The notes beneath the pieces were generated by a model. It worked only from the letters and a program-made list of their open reading frames with translations. It made no database searches and was not told the origin of the DNA. 64,000 nt of DNA from Roseitranquillus sp963749675. GTDB lineage: Bacteria > Pseudomonadota > Alphaproteobacteria > Rhodobacterales > Rhodobacteraceae. This document shows positions 36,692 through 45,397 of this stretch, piece after piece. Where the stretch lies: the NCBI GenBank assembly GCA_963749675.1, contig CAVVNT010000010.1, positions 868,001 to 932,000 on the forward strand, given 5' to 3'. Within the stretch, counting starts at the first letter, position 1. Each line of letters opens with the position of its first letter. A program made the translations under genes and the position numbers.

Positions 36692-37426
36692 CTACCGGAA
36701 GTTGACGTTCAGCGGGTCCTGCAGGAGCAGGTAGGTCGACGCCGCGAGCACCGCGCCGATCAGTGGCCCGAAGACCGGGATCCACGCGTAGCTCCAGTCA
36801 CTGTCGCGCTTGCCCGGAATTGGCAGCAGCGCGTGCATGATGCGCGGCGGCAAGTCGCGAGCGGGATTGATCGCGTACCCGGTGGTGCCACCGAGCGAGA
36901 GGCCGATGGCGAGCACCAGAAGACCCACGGGCAGCGCATCGAGCCCGCCGAGGCCAAACACGGCGACGGCGAGGAACAGGACAGCGAAGACGAGGATGAA
37001 GGTCCCAATGATCTCGGAGATGAGGTTGGACAAGGGGCTTCGCACGGCGGGACCGGTGCAGAAGACCGCGAGCTTCAGGTCAGGGTCCTCGGTGCGTGCG
37101 AAGTGATCCTTGTAGACCAGCCAGACCAGCGTCGTGCCGATCGCCCCGCCGGCGAACTGCGCGATGATGTAGGCTGGCACGTCTCCCCAGGCGAACTTTC
37201 CGGCCAACGCGAGGCCGACGGTCACCGCCGGATTGATGTGGGCGCCGCTGAACGCCGCCACCGTGAACACCGCGACGAAGACCGCCATGCCCCAGCCCCA
37301 GGTGATGACGATCCAGCCGGATCCTTCGCCCTTGGTCCCCGAAAGGACCACGTTGGCGACAACGCCATTGCCAAGCAACAGTAGGATGGCGGTGCCGATC
37401 AGCTCGCCGAGGAAGGGATTCATCAT
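36692..37426 (-). CDS. glpF: Aquaglyceroporin (MIP family), glycerol uptake facilitator
   Basis: Six-helix channel, 244 residues. First NPA box in FSGAHINPAVTVGLALAGKF, second in GTTGYAINPARDLPPRIMHA. The Asp directly after the second NPAR (NPARD) is the mark of glycerol-conducting members, separating it from strict aquaporins. Starts MMNPFLGELIGTAILLLLGN. It sits between the glpK/glpD chimera and glpV, so glycerol could enter by facilitated diffusion even without the ABC permease. Confidence 0.93.
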   Translation of the reverse strand: MMNPFLGELIGTAILLLLGNGVVANVVLSGTKGEGSGWIVITWGWGMAVFVAVFTVAAFSGAHINPAVTVGLALAGKFAWGDVPAYIIAQFAGGAIGTTLVWLVYKDHFARTEDPDLKLAVFCTGPAVRSPLSNLISEIIGTFILVFAVLFLAVAVFGLGGLDALPVGLLVLAIGLSLGGTTGYAINPARDLPPRIMHALLPIPGKRDSDWSYAWIPVFGPLIGAVLAASTYLLLQDPLNVNFR

Positions 37427-37453
37427 CGCGCAGACCCTCTCACTATCCCGATG

Positions 37454-38699
37454 TCATTCCAGCATGTAGCCGTCGGCGACGGCCTCATAGGCGGCAACCT
37501 GCTCATCCTGCCATGCCTGCCATGCCTGGTCGCGACCGAGCTCGGCGGCGAGGATCGCGGCAACCTTCGGCGCAGCGGCGACGCTTGCCCTGGCATTCGG
37601 GAGCAGCGACCGGGTGCGCCGCGCCAGCACGTCCTCGACGGTGCGGGCCATCTCGCGGCGGGCTCCCCAGGCAACCTCGCTGGTGAAGTACGGCAGGTTG
37701 GGGTGCAGCGGCTCGCTCCAGCCGGGCTGCTCCTTCATCACCCGGCGCACGCCCGGATCGTCCGAGCCGTGGAGCGACAGCAGGCCGTCGGTCTCGGGCG
37801 GGATCTTGACCATCCGTGCAGGCGCAGCGTCTTGGCCTGGCTCGGCCGCTCGTCGAGGCCTGCGCCGAGCGCCGCGGCATCGATCGTGTCCTCGGCCATC
37901 TTGCGGTAGGTGGTCCACTTGCCGCCGGTGATGCTGACCAGATTGCTGTCCGAGATCATCAGCACGTGCTCGCGCGCCAGAGCGGCAGTCACCTTGTCGC
38001 CCTGCGAGCGGACCAGCGGGCGGCGATGCCCGCGACCGGGATCGAGTGCGGGGTCCGTCTCGCGGTAGATGTGCGACGACGGCACGACCTCGGACAGTAT
38101 CGCCTTGGGGATGCCGTAGAGATCGAGCATCTCTTCGTCCCACTTCAGCTCGTAGATGTTGTAGATCTGGGTGCGCGAGGCGTTGGAATAGTCGGTGATG
38201 TGCGCCGTGCCGCCGGTCAGCTTGTTGACCAGCCAGCTGTCGATGGTGCCGAAGCAGATCTCGCCCGCCTCGGCGCGCTGCCTCAGACCGCGCACGTTCT
38301 GCAGCGCCCAGCGGACCTTGGTGCCCGAGAAGTAGGGGTCGATGACGAGACCGGTCTTGGAGCGGATCTTCTCGGCCATTCCGCACTGGTTCCGCAATTC
38401 GTTGCAGTCCTCCGCCGTGCGCCGGTCCTGCCAGACGATCGCGCGGTGCACCGGCTCGCCGGTCGCGCGATCCCACAGCACCACCGTCTCTCACTGGTTG
38501 TGATGCCGATCGCTTGCGCGGATCGAGGCTCGACGGTTACGTTCCAGATTTCGCTGGCATCGTGCTCGACCCAGCCGTGACGTGGGCAATGCTGCGTGAA
38601 CTCCGAATAAGCGCGGCCCTTGATCTCCCCGTCCCGCCCGAAGATCAGCACCGTCGATCCGGTTGTGCTCTGGTCGATCGACAGCACGTACTCGCTCAT
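37454..38699 (-). pseudogene. Chimera: N-terminal glycerol kinase joined to C-terminal glycerol-3-phosphate dehydrogenase
   Basis: From ATG 38699 the text is GlpK: MSEYVLSIDQSTTGSTVLIF, HCPRHGWVEHDASEIWNVT, then a gap of about 20 residues, a frameshift near 38487, WDRATGEPVHRAIVWQDRRT, then DSWLVNKLTGGTAHITDYSN up to SSHIYRETDPAL. At about 38013-38045 it changes, in frame, to GlpD: RPLVRSQGDKVTAALAREHV, then SITGGKWTTYRKMAEDTIDA. After a frameshift near 37813 it reads NLPYFTSEVAWGARREMART, then VEDVLARRTRSLLP to the stop. The GlpK C-half and the GlpD FAD-binding N-half are lost. A deletion spanning adjacent glpK and glpD explains this. It cannot be a working kinase or dehydrogenase. Confidence 0.8.
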
Positions 38700-38811
38700 C
38701 GCGCGCTCCTCCCCTCGATGCCGCCTTCGGTGCGCAGTTGGCCTCCGCCCATGCATGACGCGGCGAAACCGCGAACGACGGCGATGCTGTCGGACCAAGC
38801 GGGACCGGGTA

Positions 38812-39245
38812 TCACAAGAAACCTTGGTCGTTTTGCGATTCCGCCACAACTGGCGTTGCAGGAGCGACAATGCGGCTGCGGTACGCTCCGGGAGAGATCC
38901 CGTCATCCGGCTGAAGATCGTCGGCAAGTTCGCCTGGCTCGAATAGCCGAGTCCATAGGCGATGTCCGCGATCGGGCGGGACGGCTCTGCCAGCATCTCC
39001 TTCGCCCTGAGCACGCGGCGGTGCATCGCGTAACGTTGGGGCGGCACACCGGTGCTCTTGCGGAACGCCGCCGCGAAGTGCGACGAACTGAACTCGGCGA
39101 TGCGGGCGAGGTCGGAGAGGCAGAGCTCTTCCTGCAAGTGCGCTTCGATGTGGTCGAGCACGCGTTGCAGCCGCGCGGGCGCCAGCCCGCCGCTGAGCAG
39201 CGGGGTCTCGGGCGGACCGACCCCGCGTGTTGCCCGCGCGAGTTG
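38812..39245 (-). pseudogene. AraC-family regulator, DNA-binding C-terminal domain
   Basis: Two HTH motifs of the AraC fold: VLDHIEAHLQEELCLSDLAR, then IAEFSSSHFAAAFRKSTGVP, and VLRAKEMLAEPSRPIADIAY, then GLGYSSQANLPTIFSRMTG. A frameshift near 38930 then gives PGAYRSRIVAPATPVVAESQ to a stop at 38812. The N-terminal sensory domain is missing, cut where the two-component remnant begins. It may once have controlled the glycerol operon or a neighbouring gene. Confidence 0.75.
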
Positions 39246-39974
39246 CTGGCGCGGATCAAGGCGATCCTACGACGGGCCGAGCGGAGTGCCGGCGCTCTTG
39301 CCGGCCGGCGGGTGGCATTCGGACCATGGCAGCTCGACCCCGACCGTCGGGATGCAGGCCCGCCTGACGCGGTTCGTGGCGATCGGACGCGGCTTCTCGC
39401 CGCGCTCGGTCACGATCTGCGCTCGCCGCTGACCGCGATGCGCGAGCGGCTGATCGCAACGATCGAGGAGATGCGGGAGATGGTCGAGGCGACGCTGTCG
39501 TTCGCACGCGGTATCGCGTCGTCGGAAGCCCCGGAAACCCGAAAGCTCGGCGATCTGCTCGCCGAGATTTGCAGCGAGGTGGCCGAGACCGGAGAAGCGC
39601 CTGCGCTCGACACCGCGATGGGTGTCGCCGTCAGGGTGCGGCCCCTGGCGCCGAAGCGCGCTGCGCAACGCGATCGAGAACGCGCGGCGCTACGGGCGGG
39701 ACGTGAGGGTGACGCTCGAGCGTTCCGGCGACATGGCGCAGATTGTCGTGACCGACCGGGGCCCCGAATTCCCGACGCGGATCTGGAGCGCGCGTTCGAT
39801 CCGTTCGTGCGCCTCAAGGCCTCGCGCAGCCGCGACACCGGCGGCACCGGCCTCGGCCTGTAGATCGCCCGGACAATCGTGCAGGCGCATGGCGGCGACC
39901 TACGCCTCGCCAATCGTCCCGAAGGCAGGCTCGCCGCGACCTTGAGCCTGTCGCTGTCGCAGGCGTCCAGATAA
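39246..39974 (+). pseudogene. Two-component remnant: response regulator joined to histidine kinase
   Basis: The first 40 residues are the linker of an OmpR-type regulator (PRELLARIKAILRRAERSAG). They run in the same frame into a histidine kinase H-box, RTRLLAALGHDLRSPLTAMR, with about 15 residues missing before ERLIATIEEMREMVEATLSF. After a frameshift near 39650 come LRNAIENARRYGRDV (N-box), TDRGPEFP and DTGGTGLGL, then an in-frame TAG at 39861 before IARTIVQAHGGDLRLANRPE. The regulator DNA-binding domain and the kinase sensor half are deleted. Non-functional. Confidence 0.75.
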
Positions 39975-40000
39975 GGAGCAGACCAGTGAAGGAGAAGAAC

Positions 40001-40315
40001 ATGACCCGGATCACCGGACCTGTCGCGATTGCGCTGCTCGGCGCCGTCCCGGCCCAAGTTCACGCCCAGCCCGGCTGGGAGAACGGCTACGGCCACATGA
40101 TGTGGGGCGGCGGCTTCGGCCTGCTCGGCACCCTGATGATGCTCCTGTTCTGGGGCGCGATGATCGCCGCCGTGGTGCTGGCCGTCCGCTGGCTGATGCA
40201 GCGGGACCGGAAGAGCCGGCGCCCCGACGCGCTCGAGATCCTCAAGGAGCGGCTCGCGAGAGGTGAGATCGACCTCGATGAGTACGAGGCCCGGCGCAAG
40301 GCGCTGGAGTCCTGA
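40001..40315 (+). CDS. SHOCT-domain small membrane protein
   Basis: About 104 residues from ATG 40001, with AAGGAGA just upstream (GTG 39986 also possible). Signal/first helix ITGPVAIALLGAVPAQVHAQ, a His/Met/Gly-rich loop (GYGHMMWGGGFG), one TM helix (LMMLLFWGAMIAAVVLAVRW), then the SHOCT motif ALEILKERLARGEIDLDEYE, ARRKALES. SHOCT proteins of this type often sit in copper-resistance clusters, which fits the nearby DUF305 and cytochrome remnants. Intact. Confidence 0.88.
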   Translation: MTRITGPVAIALLGAVPAQVHAQPGWENGYGHMMWGGGFGLLGTLMMLLFWGAMIAAVVLAVRWLMQRDRKSRRPDALEILKERLARGEIDLDEYEARRKALES

Positions 40316-40408
40316 GCCGCGAAGCCGGTATCCCGTCCGCATTTTCCAAGCGCTCGACGGGGGGCGAGGACCGCCCCAGCGGCATGGCCAGCCGTCCGCA
40401 GGTAGGCA

Positions 40409-40830
40409 TCACGCCTCGCACGCCCAGAAGCCGCGGTAGCCGACGGTCAGCCCTGATCGAGGGCGAAGACCAGTTCGGTGTCCCACCGCCAGTCCGCCTC
40501 CTCGCCGAGCCGCCGGACGGTCATTGTGACGCCCGGCGCGGTAAACGCGAGGCCGCCCAGATCGACTGGTCCGCCTCGCCGCGGCAAGAAAACGCCGTTG
40601 AGCTTCATGGCGGCCTGGCCGCCGTCCTCCGCGGCCAAGAGGGATAGGGTCGGTTTCGGGGCCGCAATTGAAGACGCAGCGCGAACCGGGATCAAGGAGC
40701 TGCTCTGCCTCAATCTCCGGCATCGGCGTGAGGTCGAGGGTGGAGATCAGCGCGCGGCCGGGCGCCTCGTCGACCGTGCAGCTCTCGGACGGCGGGTCCT
40801 GGTAGATCGTCTCGACCACATTGCGACGGG
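40409..40830 (-). pseudogene. Unknown protein, frameshifted (DUF6692-like by resemblance)
   Basis: The minus strand gives VVETIYQDPPSESCTVDEAP, then GRALISTLDLTPMPEIEAEQ and LLDPGSRCVF. In a second frame it gives GQAAMKLNGVFLPRR and LAFTAPGVTMTVRRLGEEAD, then WRWDTELVFALDQG, and in the first frame again LTVGYRGFWACEA. Together this is one protein of about 140 residues, with two indels, whose beginning runs into the cytochrome remnant. Function unknown; such proteins occur in metal-resistance neighbourhoods. Confidence 0.5.
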
Positions 40831-40834
40831 GGCG

Positions 40835-41335
40835 ACGTCTCTTCCGGAGAGTCCCCGGCAGCGGCGAGACGACGGCGGTCAGCGCCGCGATCCCCTGTGG
40901 CCCATGGCGCGCGCCTAAGGCAGGCATCCCGTGCATCTTGATGCCGATTTCGACGATCCAGCAGATATCCTCAGCGCTCCACTCAGCGGCGGCCGTCATC
41001 GGGTGCGGCGGCTCGGGCCGCATCCCCGCGACCAGTCCGTCGGATCCCGACCCGGCGCGCCGTGGCAATAGACCCAACTTTCGGGATGGCGGCCGGCGCC
41101 TTCGGCGACGAGCTCGTCCGAGAGGGTCTCCGGCGGCTTCAAGTCGCCCGAGGGCGCTCGACGGAACGGTGCATCGTGGTGTCGAGCGTCCATCGCACCG
41201 CATCGGCATGCTGGCCGGACGTGGCGACGTGCAGGCGCCGGTATTGGCGACGGTGAGCCAGACGGCGACGGCGATCAGGACGGCCGTGACGACCCCGGCG
41301 GCGAAGACGGCGAGCGATTTCATCGCACACCTCAT
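40835..41335 (-). pseudogene. c-type cytochrome, broken haem motif
   Basis: Start MRCAMKSLAVFAAGVVTAVL (signal anchor), then in another frame SGDLKPPETLSDELVAEGAG and the haem region ESWVYCHGAPGRDPTDWSRG, where the first Cys of CxxCH is Trp. In a third frame follow AAEWSAEDICWIVEIGIKMH, then GMPALGARHG (the axial Met region, normally M-P-A-F-G). Frameshifts plus loss of the haem Cys make it non-functional as read. Confidence 0.65.
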
Positions 41336-41585
41336 GCCGGCAAACGGCGATTGCGCGGGCTCGAGGGTGAAGTGCCCGATGCTGCTTCGGCCTTGCGTCG
41401 GTCTGCCCGGCGCCGCCTCAGATCAACGCTGCCGCCGAAGCAGGAACACCGCTCGCGGACGCGCTCGCCCGGCTCCGGTCAGCTCTGGTCCCTCCGCCGG
41501 TCGAGCGACGAGTTGTCTGCTCCCGGAACAAGCTGGCGGCGCCAAGACGCGCCGCCGCTCGCGTCTCGCCCGTGCAGCCTCCGAT
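41336..41585. other. Intergenic stretch without recognisable gene
   Basis: About 250 bases between the divergent cytochrome remnant and the DUF305 gene end. Only short GC-driven open frames are present and none resembles a protein family I know. No hairpin or repeat stood out. Confidence 0.3.
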
Positions 41586-42062
41586 CTACCCCGGCGCGTG
41601 CTCTGCGATCCACTCGCGCAGGAACGCTATTTCCGCCTCCTGCGCCTCGATTATCGCCTCGGCGAGCTGCCGCAGGTCCGGGTCCTCCCCATGCTCGAGC
41701 ACGATGCGCGCCATGTCGATGGCACCTTGGTGATGTCCGATCATGCCGCGCGCGAAATCGACGTCGGCATCGCCGCTGAACTCGATGTCCATCGCCGAGT
41801 GCATCGAGAGATTTGCCGCGCGGTAGGCCTCGGTCGCCAGCGAGCCGGGGACACCGGGTGCGGCGTGGTCGGCGCCGTGCATGGTGCCGGCGCCGCCGTC
41901 GTGACCCTCCATCATGTCCTCACTCTCCACCGCCTGATGCTCCACGTTCTCCGCGCCGTCCTGGTGCGCGTCGTCCTGCGCGAAGCTCGCGGTCGCGAGC
42001 CCGACAGCAACCAGCGTCGACAGCGCGGAAGTTCGTACACCGCGCATCATCAATTTTCTCAT
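41586..42062 (-). CDS. DUF305 family periplasmic protein
   Basis: 158 residues with a signal peptide (ALSTLVAVGLATASFAQ) and a His/Met/Asp-rich linker (EDMMEGHDGGAGTMHGADHA). The DUF305 core is DVDFARGMIGHHQGAIDMAR, then IVLEHGEDPDLRQLAEAII and AQEAEIAFLREWI. Members such as CopM bind copper in the periplasm. The M-x-x-H-H-Q and H-G residues are kept. Intact frame. Together with SHOCT and cytochrome remnants it suggests a former copper-tolerance island. Confidence 0.9.
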   Translation of the reverse strand: MRKLMMRGVRTSALSTLVAVGLATASFAQDDAHQDGAENVEHQAVESEDMMEGHDGGAGTMHGADHAAPGVPGSLATEAYRAANLSMHSAMDIEFSGDADVDFARGMIGHHQGAIDMARIVLEHGEDPDLRQLAEAIIEAQEAEIAFLREWIAEHAPG

Positions 42063-42304
42063 CTTGCCTTCCTCCAGCCGGATAGCTCCACCGCAGCGGG
42101 CGCGCCATGATCAGAAGCCGTGGCGGGACCCAAGAGCAGGAGATGTGGGGGCTCCAGCGGCTGGAAGGTCAAGGGCCGACGAGGCCGGCACGGCGATCTC
42201 GCACTTGCCGACCGATCGACGTGCGCGGCGTGTCGTCCGTCACCATTGCTCGACACGCCGCTCAACAGGCAGAGCGACAGCGCCGTCTCCGCCTCGTCGG
42301 CGAG

Positions 42305-42568
42305 GAGAAGACCTGGACGTGGCTGGTCCCAGTGACCAGGAATGACGACGGCGCCGCCTGCGTCGAACCACGCGGCCGCCGCCGGCTAAAGGTCGGCGCC
42401 GACGGCGGCGATCATGCCGTCCTCGATGAGCATCGACTGGCCCTCGGCGACCGTGCCCGTGGTGATGTCTACGATGTTGGCTTCCGTGACGAGGACCGCG
42501 CCCGACTGGGCCGCCGCACCGATGCCGAGAGCCAGGAGCGTGGCAGCGATGGGTCCGGCCCGCCTCAT
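42305..42568 (-). pseudogene. Amidohydrolase-family protein, N-terminal fragment
   Basis: From ATG 42568: signal peptide MRRAGPIAATLLALGIGAAA, then VLVTEANIVDITTGTVAEGQ and SMLIEDGMIAAVGADL, the beta-sandwich start of imidazolonepropionase-like amidohydrolases. An in-frame TAG (42386-42388) follows. The same frame continues AGGAVVIPGHWD, the point just before the metal-binding HxH, and then no further homology is seen. Truncated. Confidence 0.6.
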
Positions 42569-42880
42569 CCTTCCTTCACCCGCATCAGCCCGCCACGTCG
42601 CCCGTCTCGACCCGCTCGTGACGTGCTGAACCCTCTTTTGTGGATGCCGCTCGGTTTGCAAGGAATTTCTGATCTTCTGGACTTGTGATCGAGTGCGGTC
42701 TTTTGTCAGGCCTGTTCGTGCGGCTGACTGGCGCCGCTGGCCGGGATGGTGATGCGCGGAGCGGGGCTACATCTCCAACAGCGCGCTCGAGGCTCGGAGA
42801 AGGTTTCTGGTTTGCCCGGCCCGGATCATGTCGATCATGTGCCCATGCAGATCATGTCTTCCTCACAACTCGGTGGCCCG
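42569..42880. other. Non-coding stretch before IS110 copy
   Basis: About 310 bases with no recognisable gene. The right part (about 42800-42880) contains short runs such as GATCATGTCGATCATGTGCC and GCAGATCATGTCTTCC, with GATCATGT/GATCATGTC repeated, possibly belonging to the end of the IS110 element. Nothing else could be assigned. Confidence 0.25.
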
Positions 42881-44035
42881 GTTGGCCGTTCGATGCCCGA
42901 TCAGGCGCCGATCAGCACCGGGCCACGATAGCTTTCACCGCGCGTCAGCATCGCCCAGATGCCGCGCGCCATCTTGTTGGAAAGCGCGACCGCCACGACC
43001 GGGATCGGTTTGCGCTCCAGCATCCGCGCCAGCCACGACCCCTTCGGCGCCCCTCGACGCGAGGCCCAGCGGATCACGGCGGTCGCCCCGATGACCAACA
43101 ACCGCCGTATGTCACGCTGCCCCATCTTCGAGGTCTTCCCCAGCTTCTGCTTGCCGCCGGTGGAATGCTGCCGCGGCACCAGGCCGAGCCACGCGGCGAA
43201 GTCGCGGCCGCGGCGGAACTGGTCCATCGGCGGCGCGAAAGTCTCGACCGCGAGCGCGGTGATCGGGCCGACGCCCGGCATCGTCTGCAGCTGGCGAGGC
43301 ATTTCAGCTTCGTTCGACATCGCCGCGATCCGCGCTTTCAGCTCCTTGATCCGGTCGGTCAGGTGGGTGATCTGCTCAAGGAGCATCCGGCAGATGTCGC
43401 GTGCCAGATCAGGAATGTCGGCGTCAGGATCTTTGACGACCCGTTCAAGGCGCGGCACATAGCCGATCCCTTCGGGGGCGACATGCCCGAACTCGTAGAG
43501 ATGCGACCTGAGCGCATTCACGGCTTCAGTGCGCCGCTTCACGAATTGCTCGCGGGTCCGGAACGCGACCGCCCGCGCCTGCTGGTCCGCGGACTTCGGT
43601 TCGACGAAACGCATGGTCGGCCGCAGGGCCGCCTCGACAATCGCCTCGGCATCGGCGGCGTCGTTCTTCTGCCGCTTGAGGAACGGCTTTACGTAATGCG
43701 GCGCGATCAGCCGGACCTCATGGCCGTAGCGCGCCATCTCCCGCGCCCAATGATGAGCGCTGGCGCAGGCTTCCATCGCCACAAGGCATGGCGGCTGCTG
43801 CGCCATGAACCGCGCGAACTGCGGCCGCGACAACTTCTTCCGAAACAGAACGGACCCGTCCGCCGCCGCGCCGTGCACCTGGAACACGTTCTTTGCCAGG
43901 TCGACGCCGATGGTGCTAACTTCTCCCATGGATGCCCTCTCCTTCAGCTTGTGATTCAACACCGCAAGCTTGGCACATTGCGATGCCGTCAGGGGAGAGC
44001 GGCATCCACCCCATCTCCGAAGGCTGGACCTCGGC
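42880..44035 (-). mobile_element. IS110-family insertion sequence (ends approximate)
   Basis: An intact transposase with short flanks sits inside a medium-chain dehydrogenase gene. The host protein text stops at GRIAPVVAE (about 44036), which marks one side. The other side is not fixed because the 3' end of the host gene cannot be found after it. IS110 elements leave few structural marks. Confidence 0.6.
42901..43929 (-). CDS. IS110-family transposase (intact)
   Basis: 342 residues from ATG 43929 (the frame extends to 43962). DEDD domain: MGEVSTIGVDLAKNVFQVHG (D), PCLVAMEACASAHHWAREMA (E), and KRQKNDAADAEAIVEAALRP (DxxD). Transposase_20 domain: LQTMPGVGPITALAVETFAP and FAAWLGLVPRQHSTGGKQKL. 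Complete and probably active. It belongs to a subgroup different from the copy at 30897-31970. Confidence 0.93.
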   Translation of the reverse strand: MGEVSTIGVDLAKNVFQVHGAAADGSVLFRKKLSRPQFARFMAQQPPCLVAMEACASAHHWAREMARYGHEVRLIAPHYVKPFLKRQKNDAADAEAIVEAALRPTMRFVEPKSADQQARAVAFRTREQFVKRRTEAVNALRSHLYEFGHVAPEGIGYVPRLERVVKDPDADIPDLARDICRMLLEQITHLTDRIKELKARIAAMSNEAEMPRQLQTMPGVGPITALAVETFAPPMDQFRRGRDFAAWLGLVPRQHSTGGKQKLGKTSKMGQRDIRRLLVIGATAVIRWASRRGAPKGSWLARMLERKPIPVVAVALSNKMARGIWAMLTRGESYRGPVLIGA

Positions 44036-44850
44036 GACGACCGGGGCGATCCGGCCCTCCCTCAGCATCGAGAAGAGCGCGGCCAGGTCCTCCTTGAACC
44101 ACTTGGGATGCCGTCGTCGCATCGCTCCGATCGAATAGAACGCGGTCGCGTGCCCGTTCGGCAGCCAGTCTCAAAGCTTCAGCTTCACAAAGTCGAGCGG
44201 GATAGAGCCGCCGCGGCCGAGAACTTCGTTCTGGAACCCGAAGGCTATTAGCGTGCCGCCCGGCTTCAGCGCATGTAGCGAGCGCGTCGGGCTCTCGCCA
44301 CCCAGCGGGTCGAAGACGAGGTCCACGCCGTCGAGGTGCCTCCCGCATGGCCGCATCGGAAGAGTCCGCCTCGATCGGCGTCGCGCCGAGGCCGCGGATC
44401 AGGTCGTGCTTGGCCGCGACATCGGCGCCAAAGGCGGTGATCCGAGCGTCCCGCGCGAACTGCAGCATCGCGGTGCCAACCGCGCCGCCCGCACCATGGA
44501 TCAGCAGGCTCTGCTCGGCTTGCGCCTTAGCAACGCGGTGCAGCATCTGGTAGAGCGCGGGGACGGGGTGCCGGCCCAGAAGGCGTCCGTCCGCAGCCCG
44601 TCGGCCTTGCGGCTGCGCGACACCGCCCAGCCCAGCGAGGACAGTTCCCCGCCGGATCATCGGCCCGCCTTGATGGCGACCTCGGCCAGCGCACCCCCGG
44701 GCACGGTGGACCACGACGATCGGCAGGCACGCGGCCATCACTCCACCGCCCGGGACGTCGGCCGGGCCGTAGCCGGGAGAACGCGGATCACTGCACCATT
44801 GTGGCGAAACGGGGGCGGACAAGGGTTTCGACAGCGCCGACATGTCGATC
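44036..44850 (-). pseudogene. Quinone oxidoreductase-like zinc-binding/MDR dehydrogenase, disrupted
   Basis: The Rossmann half is readable: YQMLHRVAKAQAEQSLLIHG, then AGGAVGTAMLQFARDARITA and AAKHDLIRGLGATPIEAD. After a shift near 44345 come HLDGVDLVFDPLGGESPTRS, then LHALKPGGTLIAFGFQNEVL and GRGGSIPLDFVKLKL with a stop. In another frame NGHATAFYSIGAMRRRHPKW, then FKEDLAALFSMLREGRIAPV follows up to the IS110 edge. The N-terminal GroES-like half (before about 44600) is too scrambled to read. Disabled by IS110 and by indels. Confidence 0.7.
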
Positions 44851-45397
44851 CCGCCTCATGCAGGGTCGTACCTTGCAATGGGGCCGTGAGTTCGATCTGA
44901 TCTGCAAGAACCGGTGCTCTGGCAAAGTCGGCAACCAGGCAGCTTGCGAGAGCGCTTTTCTTGGCGAGATCACTTCACATATCACGCCACGTATCGCGGC
45001 GTTTGATTTCGGGTGAGCCAGACGGATGGATGATCAGAGCTTGTGCCAGACGCGGGTCATGCTTCTACGGTTGCCATCAGCCCACCTGAAAAGACCTGAA
45101 AGCCACGGCTGCCCGCCGGTGAGCGCAATCAGCGAGCGCCTTCGCAAGCGCGGTGGTAGGTCCGGATGCTGTTGAAGAAGTCGATTGATCTCGCGGCACA
45201 GGCGGCGACGGTGAGGGATTTCGGCCTCGCGCCGGCTCCTGCCGGGACAAGCTTGCCGCCCTGAAGGAGCACGCCACCAGACGCTGCTTTACGTTGCGTA
45301 TCGTTGCGCGACAGGAGAAGGACTGGCGTCGCACTGTCTTTCCAAGGGGCGCCGGCATCGGTAGCTATGCACGGTCGAAGAGACGAGGTTCCCTGTC
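44851..45397. other. Gap without recognisable gene; possible IS end
   Basis: About 550 bases ahead of the nitrilase operon. No family is recognisable in any frame. At about 45168 the sequence GCTGTTGAAGAAGTCGATTG resembles the outer end of IS5/IS1182-type elements, so part may be an old IS remnant. The promoter for the downstream operon should lie in the last 100 bases, but no convincing -35/-10 pair was identified. Confidence 0.3.

Noticed and set aside
37454..38699. The chimera as a natural bifunctional glycerol kinase/dehydrogenase
   Set aside because: Each half lacks essential catalytic parts (the kinase C-terminal domain, the FAD-binding domain), so it cannot be a working fusion.
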